64,000 nt of DNA from Paenibacillus terricola (lineage in GTDB: Bacteria; Bacillota; Bacilli; Paenibacillales; Paenibacillaceae). The notes beneath the pieces were generated by a model. That model made no database searches, had not been told where the DNA came from, and saw only the letters and a list, made by a program, of their open reading frames with translations. The translations under genes were made by a program, and so were the position numbers. This document shows positions 54,145 to 62,821 of the stretch, piece by piece. The number at the start of each line of letters is the position of its first letter. Position 1 is the first letter of the stretch. The DNA is taken from positions 910,066-974,065 of the forward strand of contig NZ_JACXZA010000002.1 in NCBI RefSeq assembly GCF_014779765.1, given 5' to 3'.

Positions 54145-54577
54145 TTATTGAAATATTATTGTATGCACTCATTATACTTGCCAGAAAATACAATTCTCTC
54201 TATTGCAGATGACCCTTTTTATTCAATTGTTACTTATAACAGCTTTCACAACTAGAAATCGGTAAAAGCACTAAAGTAGATTTTAGCTTCAAGTTCGGCA
54301 CTCTATTTGAAACAAAAAAAAGGAAAGTTTGCCTAATAGGCTAACCCCCTGTGAATATATGATAATGTTATATTTATTCTGATAATCCTTATTGAAAGTG
54401 TATCTGCCCCGAAGAACTCCAACAACCTTACGAATCATGGTTTGAAACCTTTCTATTTATTGGATTAGCTAAAATAATTTAATATTAAAAACCATAAATA
54501 ATGCGTAAAAAAAAACCCGATGAGAATAACTAATCCCTCGAAGTTTCTATAAGTTTTTCACTGTATTTAAACAGCGC
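54145..54577. other. Intergenic region with a terminator-like hairpin
   Basis: At 54345-54313 on the minus strand GTTAGCC and GGCAAAC pair (one T-T mismatch) and are followed by TTTCC and nine T. It may end the MutS-like transcript 230 bases after its stop or act as an attenuator in the leader of the importer operon. The rest is A+T-rich and contains no credible gene. Confidence 0.5.
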
Positions 54578-56215
54578 TTAATTTTCATTCATCAATTTAA
54601 CGAGCTGCTCGTAGGTTACACCATATTTTTGTGCAATATCACGTGCATAGCTATTGCCTTGCGGACGTGATCGACGGAGGACAAAACTTCTCTGTCCTGT
54701 GGTTGTATCAATCTCGGCGGTGAGCGTATCGATACGGCTACCTCTCTCAAGCGGAACTTCGTTGAGCTTATCGATTTGATCTGTTAATTCATGCAAATGT
54801 GTTGCAAAAATAACGCGGCATCCTGACACACGTAATGCGAGCAGCACTTCACCTGCTATCGTGGCAGCCTCTGAAGCACTTGTGCTAGAGAAGGTCTCAT
54901 CCATCAGAAGTAGACTATTACTCGTTAGTTTACCGAATAAATGCTGTAATCGACTGCACTCTTCACCGAAGCGTCCCTTCATCTGGTGATCCTCAGCTTG
55001 GCTCTGTGCATGAACAAGTACACGATCCACGGGACGAATCGTCGCCGAGAAAGCAGGGACAAACAACCCCAACTGGTACAGCAATTGCGCGATTCCTACC
55101 GCCTGCATGAAAACGGTCTTCCCTCCCTGATTGGGTCCCGTCAGAATATAGATCGACCCGTTCTCATCAAACGTGATGTTGTTCTTCACTACCGATGCAG
55201 CGCCACTCTCTTGTTTATCCGCTGCCTGAACCGCTAATAACGGATTATACAGCCCCTCGATTGAGGATGACTCTTCAGTCTTGGCCGCTTGTGGATTACA
55301 CAGAGGAAGACCTTTCGATGCCAGTTGTTTCATCCATGAAACACCGCTGAGCAGGAAACGAATTTCAGGCACTAATCCTACTAAGAAGTTAGAAGAGGCA
55401 GCTGCGTACATCTTAATACAGTTACGCCATTCTCGGACGGACCCTTTTAATATCGTGTTTAGAGCGCTATTAATTGCTCTGCTCATAGCAAGATTCTGTT
55501 CACTGCTTCTATCTTTTCCAGACGCCATAAGCGGAGCTAAACTTTGAAAACCATCGTCTTTCATATCGAGTCGCAGCCAGCGATCGATCAGGTTACCGGA
55601 ACGGAATAACTGATCATTTACAGCTATAATACCTGCTTCATAGGGGTAAAGCTGCGGATCGAAATTGATGCCGACCGTAACGCTTTTAATGTTGCGTACA
55701 CGGAAAGAAAGCTTGCGCGTCTCCTCGCGCAGAGATTGAAAGGTTGTGCTTTCGTATCGTTCTGCGATTTGTTTAGTAAGGCGTTGAAGTCCTTGAGACA
55801 CGGGCTTAGTGCTGCACAGTCCATGATATAACCGTTCAACACAGGACAAGTAAAGCTCAATCTCAGAGACCGTATATAAAGATGCTGCTGTATCATCGTT
55901 CGACCAACGATCACGCTGCTGTAAATCTCGCAGATCCTCAAACAATGGAAGAAGCTCGTACAGCAGTTGATAAATTGCCTCCTGCCTATACAAATCTTCC
56001 ACGATATTAGAACGATACATAATGGTTTGAATGTCAGAAGTAAAGTACGTCAACGGATGTGGCTGCTTGGTCCGATATCCCCAAGGGCCGCTACCAATTT
56101 CGTGAAATAAAGCATCCAATCCTAGACCTGCAATATCGTCAATCATCGATGTCGGGGAATAAATTGATTCAGCAGGCAGTCCGTTCGGGTACAGCAAACT
56201 AAACATCTCATCCAT
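54578..56215 (-). CDS. MutS-like ATPase lacking the mismatch-recognition domains
   Basis: The 545-residue protein has only the lever/clamp-like helical region and the ATPase of MutS. Walker A is GPNQGGKT (360-367) with Gln where MutS has Met, then FVPAFSATIRPVDRVLVHAQ. Walker B is LLLMDETFSSTSASEA and the switch region is FATHLHEL. The N-terminal mismatch-binding domain with its Phe-x-Glu is absent, and no Smr nuclease domain follows, so it is not MutS or MutS2. Its function is unknown; related MutS-like ATPases may act in recombination or in signalling. The start overlaps a small membrane-protein gene by eight bases. Confidence 0.85.
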   Translation of the reverse strand: MDEMFSLLYPNGLPAESIYSPTSMIDDIAGLGLDALFHEIGSGPWGYRTKQPHPLTYFTSDIQTIMYRSNIVEDLYRQEAIYQLLYELLPLFEDLRDLQQRDRWSNDDTAASLYTVSEIELYLSCVERLYHGLCSTKPVSQGLQRLTKQIAERYESTTFQSLREETRKLSFRVRNIKSVTVGINFDPQLYPYEAGIIAVNDQLFRSGNLIDRWLRLDMKDDGFQSLAPLMASGKDRSSEQNLAMSRAINSALNTILKGSVREWRNCIKMYAAASSNFLVGLVPEIRFLLSGVSWMKQLASKGLPLCNPQAAKTEESSSIEGLYNPLLAVQAADKQESGAASVVKNNITFDENGSIYILTGPNQGGKTVFMQAVGIAQLLYQLGLFVPAFSATIRPVDRVLVHAQSQAEDHQMKGRFGEECSRLQHLFGKLTSNSLLLMDETFSSTSASEAATIAGEVLLALRVSGCRVIFATHLHELTDQIDKLNEVPLERGSRIDTLTAEIDTTTGQRSFVLRRSRPQGNSYARDIAQKYGVTYEQLVKLMNEN

Positions 56216-56546
56216 ATCTGAACACTCCTTGAATCAAGACTTGTAAGATCAGCTTCCTAACTATTGGGGCCAAAGAGATTGACAATATTATTGATAACGA
56301 TGCCAGCAATGTCAGAACGATTCGTGAATAACCATACTGCCTCCATATTCGTGTAAGGAACAGAAAGCGACGGCATACAATAGCAAGTAGAATCGGGATT
56401 GTAACAAAAATGAACACATTGAACGAAAATGATATCAACAGCAGCAATAAACTGAATTGACATACAATCTCCCGGAGAATGAGCTGTCTAGGCGGATTGA
56501 TGAGCATAGTATGTTCTGACATGTAAAGCTTGGTATGGTTAGCCAT
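56208..56546 (-). CDS. Small membrane protein coupled to the MutS-like ATPase
   Basis: No family recognised. The 112 residues contain two or three hydrophobic helices, about 28-60 (FSLLLLLISFSFNVFIFVTI onward, possibly two) and 75-95 (IVLTLLASLSIILSISLAPI), with Arg-rich loops between. GTGAGGTGAATGA precedes the ATG. Its stop lies inside the start of the MutS-like gene, so the pair is translationally coupled; that suggests the ATPase works near the membrane. Confidence 0.65.
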   Translation of the reverse strand: MANHTKLYMSEHTMLINPPRQLILREIVCQFSLLLLLISFSFNVFIFVTIPILLAIVCRRFLFLTRIWRQYGYSRIVLTLLASLSIILSISLAPIVRKLILQVLIQGVFRYG

Positions 56547-56713
56547 TCATTCACCTCACTTCGTACAAATCATTGAACCTGTCTCTAAACAAACAATTAT
56601 CACCTTATTCATGAAATTGCACTAATAAGTGTAAGCGCTGTATCCGCTCCCAACAACCTGTCACAATGTAGGATCTAACTTCTCAATTAGGGAACAACAT
56701 CAATCAAACAATA

Positions 56714-56743
56714 AAAGGGACGCTCCTACTAGGAACGCCCCTC
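56714..56743 (-). terminator. Terminator of the ArgH-like/ABC operon
   Basis: On the minus strand AGGGGCGTTCC and GGAGCGTCCCT form a stem followed by TTTTA, about 60 bases past the last permease gene. Confidence 0.8.
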
Positions 56744-56799
56744 TCAACTCTTCTGCTCATGATTTAAACATAGCCACTATGACGATGGCCCCTCCTTCT

Positions 56800-57675
56800 T
56801 TACTTCATCCCGCTTAATGCGATGCCTTGAATAATTCGTTTCTGGAAGATCAAGAAAATCGAGATCAAAGGAAGCACTGAGACGGTTGCGGCGGTCATGA
56901 TCAGAATCCAGCCACTGTTGTCTTTCATTTCGCTAGAGAAATAGACCATGCCAACAGGCAGCGTGTATTTGCTCTCCGTCTGCAGTACAATGAACGGCCA
57001 GATGAATTGGTTCCAGCTCGAGATAAAGCTTAGAATCGCCAACGTTGCTAATGCCGGCTTCATGATCGGAACAGCTATAGAGGAGAACACCCTCCACTCA
57101 TTCAATCCGTCGATGCGCGCTGCGTCGAGAAGTTCCGAAGGCAGCGACTCCATAAACTGGCGCATGAGGAAGATACCGAACGCGGAGATGAGCCCGGGCA
57201 GCAGCAGGCCTGCGTACGTGTCCGACAAACCTAGCTTCGATGCGAGCAAGTACCAGGGAATGATGAGCATCTCGGTAGGAACCATCAACGTGCTTATAAT
57301 AAAGATGAAGACGATGGTTCTCCCGGGAAAAGCGAATTTGGCAAGCACATACCCTACAATCGTATCGAAGACCAGTACCGACACCGTCGACACGACAGCG
57401 ACGCCCGCCGTGTTCGCGAACCATCGCCCGAAAGGCGCTTTAACGAACAAATCTCCGTAATTGTTCCAAGTCGCTGGCGAAGGAATCAGGCTTAGGTCGA
57501 ACAAATTCTTGGGCTCCTTGAACGAGGAGGCCGCCATCCACAGGAACGGGAACAGCGTCACGGCGACTCCCACGAATAGAAGCAGATATCGAAGAATCAG
57601 CCAAGCTTGGTTCGCGTACGAGCGGCTTAACCTCCTGTCATCGGGAAGTCGAATTGATTCCGTGTTTGGATTCAT
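56800..57675 (-). CDS. ABC transporter permease, MalG/CUT1 type
   Basis: The 291-residue permease has six helices, beginning LILRYLLLFVGVAVTLFPFL. The CUT1 pattern FLWMAASSFKEPKNLF is present, and the EAA loop is PSELLDAARIDGLNEWRVFS. It ends RIIQGIALSGMK, typical of MalG-like subunits. GAGAGGAGG stands before the ATG. It partners with the MalF-like gene 14 bases upstream. No ATPase is encoded here. Confidence 0.94.
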   Translation of the reverse strand: MNPNTESIRLPDDRRLSRSYANQAWLILRYLLLFVGVAVTLFPFLWMAASSFKEPKNLFDLSLIPSPATWNNYGDLFVKAPFGRWFANTAGVAVVSTVSVLVFDTIVGYVLAKFAFPGRTIVFIFIISTLMVPTEMLIIPWYLLASKLGLSDTYAGLLLPGLISAFGIFLMRQFMESLPSELLDAARIDGLNEWRVFSSIAVPIMKPALATLAILSFISSWNQFIWPFIVLQTESKYTLPVGMVYFSSEMKDNSGWILIMTAATVSVLPLISIFLIFQKRIIQGIALSGMK

Positions 57676-57689
57676 ATTGAGTCCTCCTC

Positions 57690-58637
57690 TCAGTAGTCAA
57701 TCTTGCGATTTAATAGTTTGAGCTGCAGCAGAGTGAAAGCAAGAATGATGACGAACAGAATGACAGTCGCTGCCGAAGCGCTCCCCATATCGAAATTCTT
57801 GAACGCCAGTTTGTAGATATGGTAGACGAGCGTTCGAGTCGAATTAAGCGGTCCTCCGTCCTGGGTCATGCTGACGATATGCGCAAACGACTGCAAATAG
57901 GAAATGCCGGCAATGACGGCCGAGAATAGAATAATCGGATTGAGCAGCGGCAACGTAATAAATCGGAACCTGTCCCAGGCGTTAGCTCCGTCAATATGAG
58001 CGGCCTCATGATACATCTTCGGAATGCCTTCCAATCCGGTCAGGAAGATTAACATCTGGAAGCCGACGCTCTGCCAGATCATCGACAAGGCGATGACATA
58101 TGGCGCTTGATCTGGAGATTGGAGAAACGGCTGCGCGGGAAGGCCCAAGTTTAGGATTTGGCCGTTGATCCATCCATTGGGCATAAGAAGCCAGCGGAAG
58201 ACCCAGCTCACAGCGACGATGCTCGTGATATACGGGATGAAATAAATCGTCCGGAAGAAGCCGCGCAGCAGCTTGACGTTCTGCAGCAGCAGCGCTGCGA
58301 ACAGCCCGACGGCCAACTGTCCGGGAATGCCTACCACGACATAAAAGAACGTATTCTTCAGAGACTTGCGGAACGCCTCATCTTCGAACAGACCGTAATA
58401 ATTGTCCAAGCCGACGAAAGGCTTCTCCGGAGAGAGAATATCCCATTCGCGGAAGCTGATGTTGAACGAATACAAGATAGGAAACAGCCGGGTTAGCAGA
58501 AAATAAAGCAGCGGAATGCTCAGCATCAGATAGATGAACAGGTAACGCTGAGTGCGGTAGTTCAAGCGCAGCGACAGGGACTTGCTCCCCTCTGCCGCGC
58601 GGCGTCGCGTAGTAGTCGTAACCATTCGGTCAGTCAT
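57690..58637 (-). CDS. ABC transporter permease, MalF/CUT1 type
   Basis: The 315-residue permease has six helices, with YLFIYLMLSIPLLYFLLTRL first, SFREWDILSPEKPFVGLDNY, and EAA loop YHEAAHIDGANAWDRFRFIT. The MTQDGGPLNSTRT segment before the last helix is usual in CUT1 MalF-type proteins. AAGGAGG abuts the first ATG, so translation may really start at the ATG 12 bases further in (58625). Confidence 0.93.
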   Translation of the reverse strand: MTDRMVTTTTRRRAAEGSKSLSLRLNYRTQRYLFIYLMLSIPLLYFLLTRLFPILYSFNISFREWDILSPEKPFVGLDNYYGLFEDEAFRKSLKNTFFYVVVGIPGQLAVGLFAALLLQNVKLLRGFFRTIYFIPYITSIVAVSWVFRWLLMPNGWINGQILNLGLPAQPFLQSPDQAPYVIALSMIWQSVGFQMLIFLTGLEGIPKMYHEAAHIDGANAWDRFRFITLPLLNPIILFSAVIAGISYLQSFAHIVSMTQDGGPLNSTRTLVYHIYKLAFKNFDMGSASAATVILFVIILAFTLLQLKLLNRKIDY

Positions 58638-58688
58638 CCTCCTTCATAGACAAGCAGGCGCCGGTTTATCACCGGCGCCCCTCTCTTC

Positions 58689-60062
58689 TTACTTCTTGTC
58701 AACCTTAGCCCAATAGTCGTCATAGAGTTTCTGTGTCTTGGCGACGAGATCGGTGAACGCCTTCTCGACGGGTACCTTGTTGAGAAGAACTTCGTTCACC
58801 GCGTCGACGAACAAGGTTCTCTCTCCCGTCTCGTCGATGAAGAAGTGTGCCTTGCTGTAGTCGAGCTGTCGAATGAACGGTCCGAGTTTCTCATCATTCA
58901 AGTATTCGTCCTGCGTGGCGACCTCCTTCTGAGCTGGAAGCTCGCCGACCTTATCCACCCATTGTTCTTGAACTTCCTTGCTCGTCAGGAACTGCAGGAA
59001 CTTGATAGAGGCATCCAGCTTCGCACCGGTAACACCAGCAGGAATTGCGTTCGCCCAATACGAGGAAGGTGCAGACTTGCTCTTATAGGACGGCAACGGC
59101 GCGATACCATAATTGAGGTCCGGAGCGTCAGTTGCCAAGGAACCTAGACGGAACGATCCATCTATGTTGATAGCGGCATGGCCTGTCTTGAAGGCTGTAA
59201 CATCATCGGTAAAGACGCCAGTCGTGCCGACCTTGTGCTTGACCGCGAAATCGATAAGGTACTGGAATGCCTCCAGTCCTGCCGGCGTATCCGCCCACAG
59301 AATCTTGCGACGGTCTTCACTAAGATCCTGGCCACCAGCCTGAGGCAGCAGTCCGTCGCGATACCAGTGGTGAAGCTGAGCACCAGGCTCCCAAGCCAAT
59401 CCTTCGACGACGAATTGATCTTTAGAATCCTTCTCCGTCAGCCTTATGCTATCCTCAACCAGTTCCTCCCACGTCTGGGGAGGCTCTGCGATATTCGCTT
59501 TAGTGAACAAATCCTTGTTGTAGAACACGGCAAGCGTGCGAACGGCGGTCGGAATCGCCCAATAAGAACCGTCGATCTTCGACGCATTGACGAGCGGGTA
59601 ATACTTGTTCTCGATGTCTGCCTTCGGGAATCCCGATTCAGGCAACGGCTGCAAGAAACCGGATGAGACATACTTCGGCAACCAGCCATAGTACAGGTTG
59701 ATGACGTCAGGACCCTTGCCCGCTGGAACGAGTGTCGCGACCTTCTCGTTATATTGATCATATGGGAAGTTCGTTTGCTTGACGGTAATGTTAGGGTTCT
59801 GCTCTTCGAATTGTTTGATCAACTCGTTGATGAGCGCTACTTTGGACGGATATTCGTACTGCCAGTATTCGATCGTCACCTTCTCCTGCGAATCGCTGGA
59901 GGCTGCAGTTGTATTGGTTGGAGACGTCGTAGCTGCAGGCGTTGCTGCTGAAGATGTGGATTTGTCAGTTTTATCGGAGTTATTCCCTCCGCAAGCTGCC
60001 AGAAGCAAGGAGGCAGCTGCAAGCAGGGTTAACGGCTTGGTAACATTAAAGATACGGTTCAT
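58689..60062 (-). CDS. CUT1-type solute-binding lipoprotein
   Basis: The 457-residue precursor has a lipoprotein signal ending LLAAC (Cys24), a Thr/Ser/Ala linker, then the SBP_bac_1 fold: VTIEYWQYEYPSKVALINEL, IKQFEEQNPNITVKQTNFPY, VATLVPAGKGPDVI and GHAAINIDGSFRLG. It binds the substrate for the two permeases downstream. It overlaps the amidohydrolase stop (ATGA). CUT1 proteins normally bind sugars, but the lyase and amidohydrolase upstream suggest a different, possibly amino-acid-like or carboxylated ligand. Confidence 0.93.
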   Translation of the reverse strand: MNRIFNVTKPLTLLAAASLLLAACGGNNSDKTDKSTSSAATPAATTSPTNTTAASSDSQEKVTIEYWQYEYPSKVALINELIKQFEEQNPNITVKQTNFPYDQYNEKVATLVPAGKGPDVINLYYGWLPKYVSSGFLQPLPESGFPKADIENKYYPLVNASKIDGSYWAIPTAVRTLAVFYNKDLFTKANIAEPPQTWEELVEDSIRLTEKDSKDQFVVEGLAWEPGAQLHHWYRDGLLPQAGGQDLSEDRRKILWADTPAGLEAFQYLIDFAVKHKVGTTGVFTDDVTAFKTGHAAINIDGSFRLGSLATDAPDLNYGIAPLPSYKSKSAPSSYWANAIPAGVTGAKLDASIKFLQFLTSKEVQEQWVDKVGELPAQKEVATQDEYLNDEKLGPFIRQLDYSKAHFFIDETGERTLFVDAVNEVLLNKVPVEKAFTDLVAKTQKLYDDYWAKVDKK

Positions 60063-61009
60063 GAACGGGTCAACTCCTTAGTTTCGTTTTGAGGGATGGA
60101 CGGATCCAATCGAAGCAGCTTTCTCGCATTGTTGCCGAATATGCCTTCGATCTCCGATTCGGAGAAGCGAAGGTCGCGCACAACGCGGGTTTGATCTTGC
60201 AGATAGCGGTAGTTATAACCTCTTGGGAACCCCATCGAGTCGGAGCCGTAGATAATGCGTTCCGGTCCGATCAGCTCGTAGGTCTTGCGGAACAGCGTCT
60301 CGAGCGTCAACTCATACGGCATCCAACGGACCCATTGATTCGAGCCGGAAGTGTCGACGTAGACGTTCGGACAGCTCCAGCACAGATGGAGCAGCTCCTG
60401 GAAGTAACCGCAGCCGAAGTGCGGAATGATAAACGGAATGTCGGGATAACGACGGGCAACATTGAATATAGCGAGCGGGCTGATGTTCGGATGCGAAACG
60501 ATCCCGCCCGCATGCCCAAGAAGGCCGAAGTGGATAAGGATAGGCAGCCCGCGTTCAGCAAGCAGGTTCCATACCGGTATTAGGGAATCATCATCGAACG
60601 AGATTGGCGTGAGCGGACCGAACAGCTTATAGCCTCGAAGACCAAGCTCATCAACAGCACGTTTCAGCTCTGCAGCCGCATCGGGACGCTCGATCGGATG
60701 AGAGGCGAATCCAGTGAAGAGATCTGGATATGCCGCGATCTGTTGCGCCAGTTCATCGTTCGTCCAACCGGTCAGAAAATTAAGTCCCCCGATGCCGTAA
60801 CGTTCGAGTTCATCCTTCCATCGCTCGACAAGTGAAAGGTTCGCACGTTCGGGATCGACTTCCTCTGTTCTTAGGTCCCAGGTTAGTCGCATCCGCTGCG
60901 AACGCTCGTGGCCATACTGAGTAATTCGGTCATGCTTATCGAATGATTGCGGGTAGTTATAAGGCAAATGCCCGTGAATATCGAATACTTGAAAGCCGGC
61001 TCTAAACAC
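60059..61009 (-). CDS. Amidohydrolase family (Amidohydro_2) metal-dependent hydrolase
   Basis: A 316-residue TIM-barrel hydrolase of the Amidohydro_2/TatD-adjacent group. FDIHGHLP supplies the HxH metal site (His12, His14), LPILIHFG the third region and FIIPHFGCGYFQELL the fourth His. YVDTSGSNQW and IIYGSDSMGFPRGY contain the final Asp. Members act as decarboxylases or hydrolyse lactones and amides; 2-pyrone-4,6-dicarboxylate lactonase and uronate-related enzymes are relatives. Translation starts with GTG behind AAAGGAGG. It sits between the ArgH-like lyase and the binding protein and probably handles the second step. Confidence 0.88.
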   Translation of the reverse strand: MFRAGFQVFDIHGHLPYNYPQSFDKHDRITQYGHERSQRMRLTWDLRTEEVDPERANLSLVERWKDELERYGIGGLNFLTGWTNDELAQQIAAYPDLFTGFASHPIERPDAAAELKRAVDELGLRGYKLFGPLTPISFDDDSLIPVWNLLAERGLPILIHFGLLGHAGGIVSHPNISPLAIFNVARRYPDIPFIIPHFGCGYFQELLHLCWSCPNVYVDTSGSNQWVRWMPYELTLETLFRKTYELIGPERIIYGSDSMGFPRGYNYRYLQDQTRVVRDLRFSESEIEGIFGNNARKLLRLDPSIPQNETKELTRS

Positions 61010-61064
61010 TGTTTCTTCCTCCTTTAACCGATTGATCGGCGTCTTCCCCCAAGGGATGGTACGG

Positions 61065-62570
61065 TCAGCGGTGCCGCTCGGTCAGGATCTTATCCAGTAT
61101 GTTGAGCTTGGAATCGATCTGGGCTCTCGTCTGTTCCGCCCACTCTTCCGCTTGCTTATGTGCGGAAGTTTGTACCGTCAGCGCTCTCCTCAACTCTCCC
61201 GGACTCGGCCCGCCGAGAACCGATCGAATCCGAACGAAGTGCTCCGGATCAAGCGCCTGTCGAAGTTCTTCAACGGTTAGTGATAACGGCCTTCCGATGA
61301 TGTTCTTGGCGGCATCATCGAGTCCATCTACCGTAAGCTCCCTTACAGTAAGACCCGAGGAAACTGCCTTATGTACCAATTCAGCAACGATAGCATGCGC
61401 CGTTCGGAACCCAAGCCCTTCTTTACGCACTAACGTATCAGCGAGTTCAGTTACGGTAGCAAAGCTCAACTCTGCTCTCAGGCGCAAGACTTCCCTATCG
61501 ACTTCAAGCGTCTCGATGATACGAACTAGAAGTCGGCAGGCCGAATCTAGCGTTCGCAAACTTCGCCAGACGTAAGGCTGAAGATCATCTTCGGTATCTA
61601 CGATGTCCCCGAACGGTGTATTGTGAACCATGCTCAGCGCGGTATTCGCATCTCCAACGCAGCTCGACAGCAGCGACCGAAGGTGCTCAACCGACACCGG
61701 GTTTCGTTTCTGCGGCATGATCGAGCTGATCTGGACATAAGGCGCGGCCACCTTAATGGCTGCGAATTCTTGCGTTCCCCAGAGCAGGAGCTCCTGTATG
61801 AAACGGCCGAGATTCACGGCGGACAAAGAAACGGATAAAGCGATCTCGAGGACGTAATCCGCCCCGCTGACCGCATCGTACGCATTCGCGATCGTCTCGT
61901 CGAAGCCAAGAAGCTCTGCCGTCCGTTCCCGGCTGATCGCAAAACCTGTCGTTGTAAGTGCGGCAGCGCCCAAGCTGCTTCGGTTGCAGTTAGCATAAGC
62001 GGCTCGCAGACGGCGGACATCCCGGGAGAGCGAGTCCGACACCGCCGCGATATAATGACCGACGGTCGTCGGCTGCGCCTGCTGCGTATGTGTATAGCCG
62101 ATCATGAGCGTCTCTGCATGTTCTTCCGCGAAAACAATGAGCCGCTCCTGCAGCTCAAGCGCGGAGGTGATGAGGGTCAGCAACTTACCTCTTAAGACGA
62201 TGCGATAGATCGCGATTCCCATGTCATTGCGGCTGCGGGCGAGATGCAGTTGACCTGTCGTCTCTCCGCCTAACTGCGCGAGTTCATGTTCCACTTCGAA
62301 GAATAGATCCTCAAACTCGCCGGTATATTGGCCGTTCTCCAGTTTCTTCAGATCGAGATCTTGAAGCGCTCGGGCAATGATGGCAGCGTCCTCCTCGGCG
62401 ATAAGACCTTGCTCTTCAAGCATGATGAGGTGCGCCTTGCTGACGGAGATCATCGGTCCTAACAATTCCTTCTTGGCCTGTTCATAAGCTGGCGCGAGAA
62501 CGACCTCAGCGTAAGTTCTGCCTGGGAAGGTGTCTCCCTCCTCCCGTTGTCGTTGTTGCGCGTCCGGCAT
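61065..62570 (-). CDS. Argininosuccinate lyase-like enzyme (probably catabolic)
   Basis: Belongs to the fumarase/aspartase superfamily, whose members cleave C-N or C-O bonds and release fumarate. The 501-residue protein has GEFEDLFFEVEHELAQL, GQLHLARSRNDM, MIGYTHTQQAQPTTVGHY and the signature SSIMPQKRNP. These match ArgH closely, but there is no argG or other arginine gene, and the context is an ABC importer plus amidohydrolase. A role in splitting an imported N-substituted aspartate or similar compound is therefore likelier than arginine synthesis; EDDS lyase is a known precedent. The ATG at 62570 follows AGGAG; the longer start lacks a site. Confidence 0.88.
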   Translation of the reverse strand: MPDAQQRQREEGDTFPGRTYAEVVLAPAYEQAKKELLGPMISVSKAHLIMLEEQGLIAEEDAAIIARALQDLDLKKLENGQYTGEFEDLFFEVEHELAQLGGETTGQLHLARSRNDMGIAIYRIVLRGKLLTLITSALELQERLIVFAEEHAETLMIGYTHTQQAQPTTVGHYIAAVSDSLSRDVRRLRAAYANCNRSSLGAAALTTTGFAISRERTAELLGFDETIANAYDAVSGADYVLEIALSVSLSAVNLGRFIQELLLWGTQEFAAIKVAAPYVQISSIMPQKRNPVSVEHLRSLLSSCVGDANTALSMVHNTPFGDIVDTEDDLQPYVWRSLRTLDSACRLLVRIIETLEVDREVLRLRAELSFATVTELADTLVRKEGLGFRTAHAIVAELVHKAVSSGLTVRELTVDGLDDAAKNIIGRPLSLTVEELRQALDPEHFVRIRSVLGGPSPGELRRALTVQTSAHKQAEEWAEQTRAQIDSKLNILDKILTERHR

Positions 62571-62609
62571 TTGCTTCACTCCTATCTGCATAATCATGTT
62601 TGCCCAAAC

Positions 62610-62646
62610 AAAAAGGAGACCTATTCCCGCAAGGGATGAGGTCTCC
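62610..62646 (-). terminator. Intrinsic terminator in the leader of the ArgH-like operon (attenuator)
   Basis: GGAGACCT-CA-TCCC pairs with GGGA-AT-AGGTCTCC and is followed by TTTTTG, between the promoter and the first gene. A competing hairpin TCTaCCAG-ATAA-CTGGAGA immediately upstream would use the 5' side of the stem, so terminator and antiterminator exclude each other. Confidence 0.78.
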
Positions 62647-62703
62647 AGTTATCTGGTAGAGTGTAATTCCTATAATTCCAACAGTCATGCTGTGATTTAT
62701 CAA

Positions 62704-62732
62704 ATGTTAGCACTAGCCTCTAGGAGTGTCAA
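62704..62732 (-). promoter_or_regulatory. Sigma-A promoter of the ArgH-like operon
   Basis: On the minus strand TTGACA, a 17-base spacer and TAACAT. Transcription would begin near 62697, giving a leader of about 125 bases before the ATG at 62570. Confidence 0.8.
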
Positions 62733-62821
62733 TCGCTAGACTTATCGATAATTCCTATTGCTGGATTGGGAATATTAATTGTTGTGTCAATAATTGGAGA
62801 TGCATGCAAACTGGACAATCA

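Noticed and set aside
62506-62688. Possible leader peptide starting at the ATG at 62688
   Set aside because: It has no ribosome binding site, starts about nine bases from the likely transcript start, and runs out of frame into the ArgH-like gene; no run of regulatory codons is seen.
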